The notes: generated by a model not told the origin, from the letters alone. 64,000 nt of DNA from Chitiniphilus eburneus (GCF_005048205.1 NZ_SUMF01000009.1:1-64000); one strand, 5' to 3'. Positions 35,757-45,619 are shown, numbered from the stretch's first letter. A program made the numbers and translations.

Positions 35757-36281
35757 TTGTTACACGCCGTGCGCCCATGCCGTATTCCCCGTGCGCAACC
35801 GCGTCGTGGCCTGGGCTTCACGCTGATCGAAATCCTGGTGGCGCTGGGGGTGGTCGGCATCATCCTCGGCATGGCCATGCTGCGCTTCGACCTCTCGGAC
35901 GGGCAGACGCTGGAGCGCGAAGGACAGCGGATGGCGCTGTTGTTCGAAAGCGCGCGCGATGAAGCGATTGCCGGTGGCCGCGCCATCGCCTGGTCTTCCG
36001 ATGGCGACGGCTATCAGTTCTGGACGCTCGACGACCGCAATGCCTGGCAGGCGCTGCCCAGCCATGAAGTGCTCAAACCCCGCGAACTGCCGGAAGGCCT
36101 GCGCGTGACGCGGATGAGCGTGAACCTCAAGGATCGCCGCGTCGGCGAGCGCATCGTGTTCGAGCCTTCCGGCGTGAACCAGCCCTTCACCGTCACCCTG
36201 ACCAAGGGCCAGCAGCGCTGGCGACTGGAAGGCGACATCATGGGGCGCGTCACCGCGCAGCCCGAGGATGGCGCAGCGTGA
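35757..36281 (+). CDS. gspH: Minor pseudopilin GspH
   Basis: 174 residues if started at the TTG at 35757; a GTG at 35769 is an alternative, since no in-frame ATG precedes the leader. The prepilin motif [23 protein letters not shown] is clear, then a GspH-type domain (QRMALLFESARDEAIAGGRAIAWSSDGDGYQFW). It overlaps gspI by 4 nt. Confidence 0.88.
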   Translation: MLHAVRPCRIPRAQPRRGLGFTLIEILVALGVVGIILGMAMLRFDLSDGQTLEREGQRMALLFESARDEAIAGGRAIAWSSDGDGYQFWTLDDRNAWQALPSHEVLKPRELPEGLRVTRMSVNLKDRRVGERIVFEPSGVNQPFTVTLTKGQQRWRLEGDIMGRVTAQPEDGAA

Positions 36282-36649
36282 GTCGGCGACGCGGTTTCAC
36301 CCTGATCGAAGTACTGGTGGCGCTGGCGATCCTGGCCATCGCGCTTGCCGCGGCCTTGCGCGCCACCTCGGCCAGCACCGAAGCGGCCGTGACGCTGCGC
36401 ACGAAGATGCTGGCTGGCTGGGTGGCGCAGAATCACCTGAACGAAATCCGCGCGCGGCAGATGTTTCCCGAAGTGGGTCAGAGCGAAGGCAAGGTGGAGC
36501 AGGGCGGGCAATCGTTCACCTGGCGCGCCGAGGTGGGCGCCTCGCCCAACCGCAGTTTCCGGCGCATCGAAATCAAGGTGTATCTCGACGGCCAGCAGGA
36601 CTACGCGGCGGCCACGCTGGTGGGCTACCTCGCGCGGGTGAAATCATGA
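36278..36649 (+). CDS. gspI: Minor pseudopilin GspI
   Basis: 123 residues from GTG (overlap GTGA with gspH). Leader MSRRRGFTLIEVLVALAILAIALAAALRA, then WVAQNHLNEIRARQMFPEVG, typical of GspI. It forms the pseudopilus tip with GspJ and GspK. Confidence 0.92.
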   Translation: MSRRRGFTLIEVLVALAILAIALAAALRATSASTEAAVTLRTKMLAGWVAQNHLNEIRARQMFPEVGQSEGKVEQGGQSFTWRAEVGASPNRSFRRIEIKVYLDGQQDYAAATLVGYLARVKS

Positions 36650-37230
36650 TGCGGCGCCGGATGCATGGCTTTACGCTGCTGGAAATCCTGATCGCGCTGA
36701 TGATCTTCGCGGTGGTGGCGCTGGTCGCCTATCGCGGGCTGGAGCAGGTGGCCAAGGTAAAGGTCAGGCTGGACCAGGAGGCCGCCTACTGGCGGGAAAC
36801 CGCATTGGTCCTGGACCGGATCGAGGAGGACCTGATGCACCAGGTGGAACGCCCGTGGCGTGACCAGAGCGGCGTGGCACAGCCGTCGCTGCGCGGCTAT
36901 CTCAAGCCGCCGCGCAAGGTGGACGCCGCGCTGGAATTGGTGCGGATGGATCGGGCACGCGAGGACTACCACGTGGCGTATCGCCTTTGGGACAACGAAC
37001 TGCAACTGCTGATGTGGGATAGCCTGGACCTCGCGCCGCTGGCGGAGCCGGTGGTCCACCCCTTGTTGAGCGATGTGACGCGCTTCGAGGCGCGCTTTCT
37101 GGATGCGTCCGGCAAATGGTTGCCGCAATGGCCGGTCACTGGCAACAGTGCGGTGCGACCGAACGCGGTGGAAGTCACCCTGGAGCGCAGCGGCAAGTCT
37201 CCGGTGACCCGGGTCTACCTGCTGCCATGA
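36646..37230 (+). CDS. gspJ: Minor pseudopilin GspJ
   Basis: 194 residues from ATG (MMRRRMHGFTLLEILIALMIFAVVALVAYRGL), overlapping the gspI stop (ATGA). The GspJ signature Q-x-W-RE--LVLDRIEEDL and RPWRDQSGV is present. Start chosen by the prepilin peptidase motif HG|FTLLE; longer in-frame starts would lie inside gspI. Confidence 0.92.
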   Translation: MMRRRMHGFTLLEILIALMIFAVVALVAYRGLEQVAKVKVRLDQEAAYWRETALVLDRIEEDLMHQVERPWRDQSGVAQPSLRGYLKPPRKVDAALELVRMDRAREDYHVAYRLWDNELQLLMWDSLDLAPLAEPVVHPLLSDVTRFEARFLDASGKWLPQWPVTGNSAVRPNAVEVTLERSGKSPVTRVYLLP

Positions 37231-38156
37231 TGCGCTCACGCCACCGCCAGCACGGTATCGCCATCCTGACCGCCGTCGCCACGGCGGCGCTGGTGGCCGC
37301 ATTGGCGGTATGGATCGCCTGGCGGCAACAGTTGTGGTTCCGCCAGGTGGAAAATCAGTATGACATGGCCGAATCGCGCGGGGTGGCGCTGGCGGCAATC
37401 GATCTGGCACGGCTGACGCTGCGCGATGACGCGCGGCGCAACCATGTCGATCATCTGCTGGAGCCCTGGAATGTGCCGATTCCCGCCATCCCGGTCGAGC
37501 GTGGCCAGGCTGGCGGGCGCTTGCTGGAACAGCAGGGGCGCTTCAACCTGAACAACCTGGTGCAAAACGGGCAGGCGCAGGACGACGAGGTAGCGGCTTG
37601 CGAGCGTCTGTTCGATTATCTGAATGTGCCCAAAGAGCTGGTCAACGCGCTGGTGGACTGGGAGGACAGCGATTCGCAGACGCGCTATCCCGGTGGCGCG
37701 GAGGATACCGACTACCTCAATCTGCGGCCGCCCTACCGTGCGGCGAACCGGCCGCTGACCGACCTGACCAGCCTGGGCGTGGTGCGTGGTTTTACGCCGG
37801 AAATCATCGCCAAGCTGGATGCCTACATCACGGTGTTGCCGCAAAAAACACAGGTGAACGTCAACTTCGCCGAGCCCGAAGTCCTGGCCGCCGTCCTGCC
37901 CAATCTGTCTTTGAGCGACGCGCGGGCCGTGGTGTCCGCGCGCGCGGGCAAGTACTACGAGACGCTGGACGAGTTCAAGGAAGCGCTGCCGGAGAACAAG
38001 CGCGGAGCGCTACGTGGCGGGGCGATCAGCGTGGAAAGCCGGTATTTCGTGAACGAGGTGGAGGTTCGCTTCGGGCGCGTGTCGTCCCGATTTGCCGCAC
38101 TGCTCGAACGCAATGGCGTGGACATGCCCCGCCTGGTCTGGCTGCGCCGCAACTGA
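37227..38156 (+). CDS. gspK: Minor pseudopilin GspK
   Basis: 309 residues from ATG (MMRSRHRQHGIAILTAVATAALVAALAVWIAWRQQ), overlapping gspJ by 4 nt. It has the large GspK alpha domain with RFNLNNLVQNG, DWEDSDSQTRYPGGAEDTDYL and a SAM-like repeat. GspK caps the pseudopilus. Last gene of the operon; it converges on the histidine kinase gene with a 10-bp gap. Confidence 0.92.
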   Translation: MMRSRHRQHGIAILTAVATAALVAALAVWIAWRQQLWFRQVENQYDMAESRGVALAAIDLARLTLRDDARRNHVDHLLEPWNVPIPAIPVERGQAGGRLLEQQGRFNLNNLVQNGQAQDDEVAACERLFDYLNVPKELVNALVDWEDSDSQTRYPGGAEDTDYLNLRPPYRAANRPLTDLTSLGVVRGFTPEIIAKLDAYITVLPQKTQVNVNFAEPEVLAAVLPNLSLSDARAVVSARAGKYYETLDEFKEALPENKRGALRGGAISVESRYFVNEVEVRFGRVSSRFAALLERNGVDMPRLVWLRRN

Positions 38157-38166
38157 GCGTTGCCGC

Positions 38167-39579
38167 TCAGGCCTCCTCTCTGGCGTCTTCCTCGAGCACC
38201 GGCAGCGTAACCCGCACGATCAGGCCGTGCGGCACGGCATCGTTCAGCGAGACTGCACCATGGTGGCGTTCGGCGATTTCCTTGACGATCGCCATGCCCA
38301 GGCCGCAGCCGTTGCCGTCGTTCTGGTTGACGCGATAGAAACGCTCGAAGATGCGTGGCTTCTGTTCGTCGGGGATGCCGGGGCCATCATCCTCCACCTC
38401 CACGACGTAGAACGGCCCCTCCCGATTCAGACGCACAGTGACGTTGCCGCCACGCGGGATGTACTTGATGGCGTTTTCCACCAGGTTGACGAACAGCTCG
38501 CGCAGCAGCGCCGAGTTGCCGTGGATCGGGGCTTCCAGCAATGGGCTGTCGCAACCGAGATCCATGCCGGCCGCCAGTGCGCGCGGCACGGCTTCGGCGG
38601 TCAGTTCGCGGACCAGCTTGGCCAGATCGACGCGAACCTGGGGCATGCCCTGGTTGGCGGGCTCCGAACGCGCGAGCGTCAGCAACTGGTTGACCAGATG
38701 AATCGAACGGGTGGCGCTGGCGTGCACCATGTTCAGCCGGTCGCGCAGCCCTTCGGGCGTGGTTTCGCGCATTGCCAGCTCGGTTTGCGATTTCAGGCCG
38801 GCCAGCGGCGTACGCAACTGGTGTGCGGCATCGGCGATGAAGCGGCGCTGCCGGGCCACGTTTTCGTTGGTGGTGGACAGAAGGTGATTCAGCGCATGGC
38901 TCAGCGCGTGGACTTCCTCGGGTGCGTCGGCCAGCTCCAGCGGGGCCAGATCCTGCGGGTCGCGCCGCTCCATCAGGCTCTTCAGGCCAGTCAGCGGCTT
39001 CAGCCCGCGAACGATGCCCCAATGGACGCAAATGCTCATGACCAGGATCAGCAGGCCCAGCGGCAAGGCCGTGGCCACCAGGATTTCATGCGAGAGACGA
39101 TTGTGGGCTTCCAGGCCCTTGGCGACCTGCACCAGCAGCCAGCGATTCGAGGCGCTGGGCGTGGCGGGCAAGGGAAAATACATCGAGGCAACCCGCAAGG
39201 CGCCATGCTGACCGGAGGCATCGGTAAAGAAGGTGCGGGTTTCGGATTGGGCAGGCGGAGGAGGCGGGGACGACAACTGATGGTTGCCGGCAATCAGCCC
39301 GCCGGGCAGGGCGGAAACGCTGTAGAACAGCTTCTGCTCGCCCCGGTCCAGCATCAGCGTGCTGGCATGGTGCGCGCCCAGTTGCAGCTTGCCGCCTTCC
39401 TCGCGCACCTGGCGGGCAAGCGCCCGCCCGGTTTCCTGAAGGCTGTCGTCCAGCACGCGGGTTGCATAGTGCGTGGCGACGTTGTAACAGAGGATGGCCC
39501 CGGTCACCCAGAGGATGACCTGGGGAATCAGCAACCAGACCAGCAGTTGCCGTCGAAGGGAGAATTTACCCCGCAACAT
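38167..39579 (-). CDS. Sensor histidine kinase (TctE/QseC-like)
   Basis: 470 residues from ATG (MLRGKFSLRRQLLVWLLIPQV), overlapping the response regulator stop by 14 nt. Membrane helices about 13-33 and 170-190 enclose a periplasmic sensor domain (2CSK_N-like, with LLVQVAKGLEAHNRL). HAMP, H-box AAHQLRTPLAGLKSQ (phospho-acceptor His) and ATPase motifs NLVENAIKYIPRGG, DDGPGIPDE, FERFYRVNQ, GCGLGMAIVKEIA follow. Organic acids such as tricarboxylates are typical TctE signals, but the ligand is not known here. Confidence 0.9.
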   Translation of the reverse strand: MLRGKFSLRRQLLVWLLIPQVILWVTGAILCYNVATHYATRVLDDSLQETGRALARQVREEGGKLQLGAHHASTLMLDRGEQKLFYSVSALPGGLIAGNHQLSSPPPPPAQSETRTFFTDASGQHGALRVASMYFPLPATPSASNRWLLVQVAKGLEAHNRLSHEILVATALPLGLLILVMSICVHWGIVRGLKPLTGLKSLMERRDPQDLAPLELADAPEEVHALSHALNHLLSTTNENVARQRRFIADAAHQLRTPLAGLKSQTELAMRETTPEGLRDRLNMVHASATRSIHLVNQLLTLARSEPANQGMPQVRVDLAKLVRELTAEAVPRALAAGMDLGCDSPLLEAPIHGNSALLRELFVNLVENAIKYIPRGGNVTVRLNREGPFYVVEVEDDGPGIPDEQKPRIFERFYRVNQNDGNGCGLGMAIVKEIAERHHGAVSLNDAVPHGLIVRVTLPVLEEDAREEA

Positions 39580-40264
39580 CCTGGGCGCCGGGTTGCTGCT
39601 TCTCGAGGAGATAGCCCAAACCACGGATGGTACGGATGACGACGCCGCACGGCTCCAGCTTCTTGCGCAGACGGTGAACGTATACTTCGATCGCGTTCAG
39701 GCCCACTTCGGCGTTCTCGGAGCCCAGTTCGGAAACGATCTGCTCCTTGGTCACGACGCGGTCGATGTTGGACATGAGGATTTCCAGCACGGTCAGCTCG
39801 CGGGCGGACAGGTCGAGCGGGATATCGTTACACCAGGCGCGCTGGCCGGCGCGATCCAGGCGCAGGTTGCCCAGTTGCTGCACCGATTGCGGCAGGATCT
39901 GGCTGCGGCGCAGCAGCGCCCGCAGGCGGGCTTCCAGCTCGGCGAACTCAAAAGGCTTGGCCAGGTAGTCGTCGGCGCCGGCATCGAGGCCAGCCACGCG
40001 TTCTTCCAGGCCATCGAGCGCCGTGAGAATCAGAATGGGCATGGAAGGCTTGTGCTGACGCACGTGCTTGAGCACGGTCAGACCATCCATGTTGGGAAGC
40101 CCGATATCCAGCACCACGACGTCATAGTCGTTATGCAGCAGAATTTGCAGGGCGAGTGCGCCGTCGTTTACGCAGTCGACCTGGAAGTCGGCTTGCGACA
40201 GGCTGGTTTTCAGCGCGTCGGCAAGGATGAGATCGTCTTCGGCGAGGAAAAGCCGGGTGCTCAT
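39566..40264 (-). CDS. OmpR-family response regulator
   Basis: 232 residues. Receiver domain (about 1-118) with acidic EDD pocket, phospho-acceptor Asp in VVLDIGLPNMDG and Lys in DDYLAKPFE; winged-helix domain (about 125-220) ending EVYVHRLRKKLEPCGVVIRTIRGLGYLL. Partner of the overlapping kinase gene downstream. Targets unknown. Confidence 0.93.
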   Translation of the reverse strand: MSTRLFLAEDDLILADALKTSLSQADFQVDCVNDGALALQILLHNDYDVVVLDIGLPNMDGLTVLKHVRQHKPSMPILILTALDGLEERVAGLDAGADDYLAKPFEFAELEARLRALLRRSQILPQSVQQLGNLRLDRAGQRAWCNDIPLDLSARELTVLEILMSNIDRVVTKEQIVSELGSENAEVGLNAIEVYVHRLRKKLEPCGVVIRTIRGLGYLLEKQQPGAQDVAG

Positions 40265-40371
40265 GGGATCAAACCTCCAGTTGTAAGTCTTAGCTTACCG
40301 CTGAGTTTAACTGCAATTTCGCTGATACCCAAGTATTTTCGCTTGCGATTTTTACCCCTGAAAGGAGGGGG

Positions 40372-41451
40372 CTAGGGTTGGGGGGGCACCACCCGCGTGT
40401 CTGGTGCTGCGGGACGTTCAGAAGGTGTCAGCCAGCCCTGCAATGCCTGCTCGACAATGCTCGTCAATGCATGGACCCAGCGGTTGTCATCATTAAGTGC
40501 CGGAATATAGCGCAGCGTGCCGCCACCGGCTTGCAGAAAGGTCTGTTTTCCTTCCAGGGCGATTTCCTCCAGGGTCTCCAGGCAGTCGGCGACGAACCCC
40601 GGGCAAACGACGTCCACCGCCTTGACGCCCTGTTTGCCCAGCTTGGCGAGTGTTTCGCTGGTATAGGGCTTCAGCCACTCGGTCCGCCCGAAGCGGGACT
40701 GGAACGCCAGGGTATAGCGATCTTCGGTCAGGCCGAGCGCGGCGGCGAGCAGGCGGGCGGTTTCCTGGCACTGGCGCTGGTAGGGATCGCCCTTGTCCAC
40801 GGTGAAGCGTGGCACGCCGTGAAAGCTCATCACCAGATGCTCGCCCCGGCCTTCCACCATCCAGTGCTGGCGGATGCGGTTCGCCAGCGCATCGATATAG
40901 CCGGGATGGTCGTGGAAATCCCGGATGGTGCGCACCGCCGGCTGATCGCGGTAGCGAGACAGTTCCGCGAACACCGTGTCACAGGCGGTGGCGGTGCTGC
41001 TGGCGGAATACTGGGGATACAACGGCACCAGCAACAGGCGGTCGCACCCTTGTTCCCGCAGCCGCGCCATGGCGGCCGGGATCGATGGCTGCCCGTAGCG
41101 CATGGCGTAGGCGACGAGTACCTGGTTGCCGTGACGCTCGCCCAGGAAGCCCTTGACCAGCTTGGCCTGCTTTTCGGTCCAGACCCGCAGGGGCGAGCCT
41201 TCCTTGCCCCAGATCGCCGCGTATTTCCGCGCGGATTTCGCCGGGCGCACCATCAGGACGATGCCGCGCAGGATCGGTTGCCAGAGCAGCGCGGGGATTT
41301 CCACCACCCGCCGATCCGACAGGAACTGGCGCAGATAAGGCTTGACGGCCGCGGCGGTGGGCGCGTCCGGGGTGCCGAGATTGACCAGCAGCACGCCGAT
41401 GCGCGAGGAAGCAGCAGCGGCTGCGGGGGGGGCGTCGATGAAGCGGGCCAT
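40372..41451 (-). CDS. hemH: Ferrochelatase
   Basis: 359 residues. The family motifs are present: [35 protein letters not shown] near the N-terminus, [33 protein letters not shown] with the metal-binding His, and [15 protein letters not shown]. It inserts iron into protoporphyrin IX to make haem. It lies 21 bp behind tgpA and may be read through from that operon. Confidence 0.95.
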   Translation of the reverse strand: MARFIDAPPAAAAASSRIGVLLVNLGTPDAPTAAAVKPYLRQFLSDRRVVEIPALLWQPILRGIVLMVRPAKSARKYAAIWGKEGSPLRVWTEKQAKLVKGFLGERHGNQVLVAYAMRYGQPSIPAAMARLREQGCDRLLLVPLYPQYSASSTATACDTVFAELSRYRDQPAVRTIRDFHDHPGYIDALANRIRQHWMVEGRGEHLVMSFHGVPRFTVDKGDPYQRQCQETARLLAAALGLTEDRYTLAFQSRFGRTEWLKPYTSETLAKLGKQGVKAVDVVCPGFVADCLETLEEIALEGKQTFLQAGGGTLRYIPALNDDNRWVHALTSIVEQALQGWLTPSERPAAPDTRVVPPQP

Positions 41452-41472
41452 GTCGTTGTCCGTGTGGTCGGC

Positions 41473-43416
41473 TCAAAGGCGGAGGGTCTTGAGGGCTTTG
41501 GCCAGTTGTTGCGCGGCATCCGGGGCATCGCCGTAGCGCGCGGCCAGATAATGGTTGGCAATCTGCCGGATGGCGTCGGCGTGGCCCGGCAAAAGGGCGG
41601 CTGCCCGTGCGGCAAAGTCGCGCGGGCCTTCGCCCAGGCGCGGCATCACGCCACGTTGCGCCAGCCGGCGCATGAAGGCCCGCCACAGGCGTGCGGCGGG
41701 ATCGCGCGGCCGTTCGCTGCGCGGCATCCAGCGCGAGGCGAGTGTATAGGCCGCGAGAATCAGTGCAAAGCCACCGACCAGCCATGCCACGTAGAGGGCC
41801 GAATCCAGGCCGTCCACGCCCAGTTTTTTCAGCAGTTGCAGTTGTCGCTGGGTGTCGTAGCCGATCACCCATCGATCCCAGACATAGATCACGTTGTCCC
41901 ACTTCAACCGCAGGTTGGCCAGCCAGGCCGCGTTTTCCCGCAGCAGCATCGGCAGCCGGTCGCTGTCGCGTACGCTGCGTGCCAGGCCGCCCGAAACCCG
42001 CATGGGGGCAACCACCGCCGTGGGGTCCACCCGCTGCCAGCCACGCCCTTCGAGCCAGACTTCGACCCAGGCGTGCGCGTCGGCCTGGCGCACGATCCAG
42101 TAGTCGCCGGCGGCGTTGTACTCGCCACCCAGGTAGCCGCCGACCACCCGGGCCGGCACGCCGGCGACGCGCATCAGGAAGGTGAACGAGCCGGCGTAGT
42201 GTTCGCAGAATCCTTCACGGGTGCGGAACAGCAACTGGTCGACCTCGTCCGGCCCCTCCAGCAGCGGCGGGGCCAGCGTGTAGGCGAAACCGTTCGATTG
42301 CAACCAGACCAGCGCCCGGGCCACGCGGACCTGGGGAGGCAGGTCGCGCCAGCCCTGCGCCAGCGCGCGGGCGCGCGGGTTGCCGCCCTGCGGCAGGGCC
42401 AGCGCCTGGCTCAGGCTGGTGTCGTCCTGATTGTCGATGCGCCAGTCGGTCGCGCTCTGGAAGTCGAAACGGGCACGGTTGACGAGTGGCTGGCGATAGA
42501 CCGCCTGGAGCCGGCTGGTCAGGCGCGCGCCCTGCGGCAGTTGGGTGGGTAGATCCAGCGCGAACAGCCAGGCCCGCTGCTGCGGTTCCAGGGTGATGGT
42601 GTAATCCAGCGTGCGCCCGCGCGGGACGATCGTGGGGGTCGAGGCCGGGGCGAACTCGCGTTGCAGCCAGGTGTGCCCGTCGAAACGTTCGAACACCGGC
42701 CCGCGCCAGTACAACTGGTCCCGTTGTGGCGCCAGCCCGCGAAAGTCCACGCGGAAGGCCACGCTGTCATCCAGCGTGAGGTCGCTGAAGCTCCCGGGCG
42801 ACATGGTGTCCGAAATGCCGGTGCTGGCCTGTGCGCGGTCCGCCGGCATGCTCCACAGCGGGGCGGCAAGGCGGGGGTAAAGCACGAACAGCAGCAGGGC
42901 GACCGGCAATCCTTCCAGCAACAGGCGCAGCGCGCGGCGGTATTCCTCGGGCTCGAACCGGGTGTCTTCGCGCTGCCAGGCGAACAACTGCCCGGTGAGC
43001 AGCACGCAGGCCATCAATACATAGGCCAGCATCCAGAACGATTGGGAGACCAGGAACAGGGTGCCGGCGACGAAGTAGCCGAGCAGCGTCAGGATGCGTA
43101 CGTCGCGGCGGGTCGTCGTTTCCAGCAGTTTCAGCGCCACCAGGCAGGCCAGCAGCATCACGCCGCCATCGCGTCCGATCAAGGTGCGAAATTGCAGGAA
43201 CACCATCGCGACCATGGCGCAGGCCAGTACCAGGCGGATCGCTCGCCCAGGCAGGCGCTGGCCGGACCAGGCGATATGCGCGCGCCACCCCAGCGGCAGC
43301 AGGGTGACCAGGATCAGCCACACCGGCATCTGCGCCAGATGGGGCGCCAGCACCAGGGCCAGCGTGCCCAGCAGCGCCAGCATCTTGTTGCGCGGCAACG
43401 AACGGTGGTCAGCCAT
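41473..43416 (-). CDS. tgpA: TgpA-like membrane transglutaminase (DUF3488 + transglutaminase)
   Basis: 647 residues. Five or six membrane helices in the first 180 residues (DUF3488), a periplasmic transglutaminase core (about 390-510) with Cys in EGFCEHYA, His in DAHAWVEVW and Asp in RVDPTA, a final helix (about 555-575) and a DUF4129-like tail. Essential in Pseudomonas aeruginosa; the substrate is uncertain. It overlaps the DUF58 gene by 8 nt and forms the common moxR-DUF58-tgpA operon. Confidence 0.92.
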   Translation of the reverse strand: MADHRSLPRNKMLALLGTLALVLAPHLAQMPVWLILVTLLPLGWRAHIAWSGQRLPGRAIRLVLACAMVAMVFLQFRTLIGRDGGVMLLACLVALKLLETTTRRDVRILTLLGYFVAGTLFLVSQSFWMLAYVLMACVLLTGQLFAWQREDTRFEPEEYRRALRLLLEGLPVALLLFVLYPRLAAPLWSMPADRAQASTGISDTMSPGSFSDLTLDDSVAFRVDFRGLAPQRDQLYWRGPVFERFDGHTWLQREFAPASTPTIVPRGRTLDYTITLEPQQRAWLFALDLPTQLPQGARLTSRLQAVYRQPLVNRARFDFQSATDWRIDNQDDTSLSQALALPQGGNPRARALAQGWRDLPPQVRVARALVWLQSNGFAYTLAPPLLEGPDEVDQLLFRTREGFCEHYAGSFTFLMRVAGVPARVVGGYLGGEYNAAGDYWIVRQADAHAWVEVWLEGRGWQRVDPTAVVAPMRVSGGLARSVRDSDRLPMLLRENAAWLANLRLKWDNVIYVWDRWVIGYDTQRQLQLLKKLGVDGLDSALYVAWLVGGFALILAAYTLASRWMPRSERPRDPAARLWRAFMRRLAQRGVMPRLGEGPRDFAARAAALLPGHADAIRQIANHYLAARYGDAPDAAQQLAKALKTLRL

Positions 43417-44368
43417 GGCGTGCCGCCGTATCGAAGGTGGCCAGGGCTTCGAGACAATGCGCCAGGTGCTGCGGGCCGTGGCCGATGTCGATATGCTGCC
43501 CCGGCAATATCAGGCCGTAGCGCTCGCCCGAGCCTTCCGCCCGCAGCAGCCAGGCTGTCAGGCGGGACAGGCGCGCTTCCGCATCGAGCGGCGCGGCGGC
43601 GTCCCAGTGCAGGATCGATTGCGCACCCTCGGCGCTGTCGAACGATTTGACCGACAACGTATCGCTTCGGGCCGCCTGCTTCCAGGCGATGCGACGGGGC
43701 GAATCCCCGGGGCGGTATTCTCGCAGGCCGGCGAATTCGTCTTCGCCGATGCGGCGCGCCATGCCCGCGCCTTCTTCGTGTGCGCCGGGATAAGGAGGGG
43801 GGTCATGCTCGGGGCGTGGATAGACCAGCACGCGCGCGGTCAGCGAGGCGTGGCTCCACGCGCGGCAAAAGCCGGTGGGGTACCGGGTTTCGATATTGAC
43901 GCGCGGCAGGGCGAGCCAGCCGCGCAGCGTCGTGGGCACCGGTAGCGGAAGGACGCGTTCCTGCCGGGCATCCAGGCGGTCGAGCGTTACCCAGGCGTTT
44001 TCCCCGGCGCGAACCAGGATCGCCCGGCGAATCCGCTTTTTTTCGTTGGCGATCGCCACGGGGAAAAAGGCCATTTCGCCCTGGAACACCGGCTCGGGTT
44101 GACGCACGCTGAAACGCAGGCCGAGCAGGTTGCGAAACGCCTCGGTCAGCGCCGCATGCCCCAGGCCGATCAGGCCAAAGGTGAACAGATAACCCAGGCT
44201 GAGCTGGTAATTGATGGCGCCGATCAGCAACAGCACGGCGCAGAAGGCGAAGGCGAAGCCAAAGCCGCTCGGCAGGACGTAGATCCGGTTATGGCGCAGC
44301 CGGATTTCGGTGCCGGCGGGGTGTCGGCGCGCCAGCCAGCGTTGCCAGCGTCGTTGCAGGAACTTCAT
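43409..44368 (-). CDS. DUF58 domain protein
   Basis: 319 residues. Two membrane helices (about 33-75) precede the DUF58 domain, whose signature is DEFAGLREYRPGDSPRRIAWKQAARSDTLSVKSF (about 205-245). Always found with MoxR ATPases and transglutaminases, as here; a possible von Willebrand-like partner of the ATPase. Overlaps moxR by 1 nt and tgpA by 8 nt. Confidence 0.9.
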   Translation of the reverse strand: MKFLQRRWQRWLARRHPAGTEIRLRHNRIYVLPSGFGFAFAFCAVLLLIGAINYQLSLGYLFTFGLIGLGHAALTEAFRNLLGLRFSVRQPEPVFQGEMAFFPVAIANEKKRIRRAILVRAGENAWVTLDRLDARQERVLPLPVPTTLRGWLALPRVNIETRYPTGFCRAWSHASLTARVLVYPRPEHDPPPYPGAHEEGAGMARRIGEDEFAGLREYRPGDSPRRIAWKQAARSDTLSVKSFDSAEGAQSILHWDAAAPLDAEARLSRLTAWLLRAEGSGERYGLILPGQHIDIGHGPQHLAHCLEALATFDTAARHG

Positions 44369-45285
44369 CAGGGAATGGCAACGGTACGCAGCAGCTCCAG
44401 CGCCGCATCCGGCGCGACGCGCCCGCTGGCGCGTTGCACCAGCCGATGACCGGCCACCCCGGGGAACACCGCCTGGACATCCTCGGGAATGACATGATCG
44501 CGCCCGTCCAGCCAGGCCCAGGCGCGCGCGGCGGCGATCAGGCCGAGCAGGGCGCGCGGCGACAGGCCGTAGCTGAGCGCGTCATGGCTGCGCGTGGCAC
44601 GCGCCAGCGCCTGTACGTAGTCGAGCAGCGGCCCGGACACGTGGATTTTGTCCACCTGCTGCTGCGCGGCGGTCAGTTCCGTCGGCCCCACCGTGGGCTG
44701 GAGCTGCGCCACCAGTTCGCGGCGGCTTTCGCCGGCCAGCATGGCGCGCTCCGCTGCGCCGTCCGGATAACCCAGCTCCAGTCGCATCAGGAAGCGATCC
44801 AGTTGCGATTCGGGCAGTGGGAAGGTGCCGATCTGGTGTTGCGGGTTCTGCGTGGCGATCACGAAGAACGGTTCGGGCAGCGGGTAGCTGGTGCCGTCCA
44901 CCGTGACCTGTTGTTCTTCCATGGCTTCCAGCAGCGCCGATTGGGTTTTGGGCGGCGCGCGGTTGATTTCGTCGGCCAGCAACACCTGGGCGAACACGGG
45001 GCCATGATGAAAACGGAAGCGCCCGGTATCGCGCTCGTAGATCGAGACGCCGATCAGGTCGGCGGGCAACAGGTCGCTGGTGAACTGCACGCGCTGGAAG
45101 CGCAGCCCCACGGTGGCGGCCAGCGCGTGGGCCAGGGTGGTCTTGCCGACTCCCGGCAGGTCTTCCAGCAACAGATGCCCACGGGCCAGCAGACAGCACA
45201 AGGCCATCCGCACCTGGTCCTCCTTGCCGAGGATGACGCGGTTCAGTTGGGCGAGCGTGGGGGAAAACGAATGGGCCATTGCCAC
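44368..45285 (-). CDS. MoxR-type AAA+ ATPase
   Basis: 305 residues. Walker A GVGKTTLAHALA, Walker B LADEINRAPPKTQSALLEAMEE, sensor 1 region FFVIATQNPQHQIGTFPLPESQLDRFLMRLELGYP, and a C-terminal lid with SPRALLGLIAAARAWAWLDGRDHVIPEDVQAVFP. MoxR ATPases act as chaperones or remodelers for the encoded DUF58/TgpA partners. First gene of the operon. Confidence 0.93.
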   Translation of the reverse strand: MAMAHSFSPTLAQLNRVILGKEDQVRMALCCLLARGHLLLEDLPGVGKTTLAHALAATVGLRFQRVQFTSDLLPADLIGVSIYERDTGRFRFHHGPVFAQVLLADEINRAPPKTQSALLEAMEEQQVTVDGTSYPLPEPFFVIATQNPQHQIGTFPLPESQLDRFLMRLELGYPDGAAERAMLAGESRRELVAQLQPTVGPTELTAAQQQVDKIHVSGPLLDYVQALARATRSHDALSYGLSPRALLGLIAAARAWAWLDGRDHVIPEDVQAVFPGVAGHRLVQRASGRVAPDAALELLRTVAIP

Positions 45286-45354
45286 TCCCGGGCGAATGAG
45301 CGTGCTGACGGATCGATCGGATTCTAACGTTGTTTGATCCGGCGCGCGGCGTTA

Positions 45355-45619
45355 GGGCGAATCAACCTTCAAACGTGGGAAGCGTTGGTCCGTGGGCCGG
45401 ATGGCTGCGCGAAGCGCGGTGCAGCAGATAGCCCTCCTATCTGCAAGCCGTGCGACAAAGCAGACGCCGGCCCACGGACCAACCCGAAGGGAAGGATGAA
45501 GGCCGGGCGCATCGCGGCGTTGTGCCTCGCTCGTGGGGATCGCCCCACTTCGCTTGGCACGCCTTGCGCTGCATCCCGGCCTTCGTCCTTCGCTCCCATG
45601 TTTGAAGGTCGATTCGCCC
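45355..45619. mobile_element. 265-bp MITE-like element of a second family
   Basis: Inverted ends of about 27 bp: left GGGCGAATCAACCTTCAAAC, right the complement of the same sequence with two differences (GTTTGAAGGTCGATTCGCCC). Flanked by TA (45353-45354) and TG (45620-45621). Similar in size to the 266-bp family but with different ends after GGGCG and different internal sequence. No coding capacity. It lies between moxR and the DUF6268 gene. Confidence 0.82.

Noticed and set aside
40378-42552. 724-residue plus-strand frame opposite hemH and tgpA
   Set aside because: Antisense shadow of two clear genes; composition atypical for a protein.
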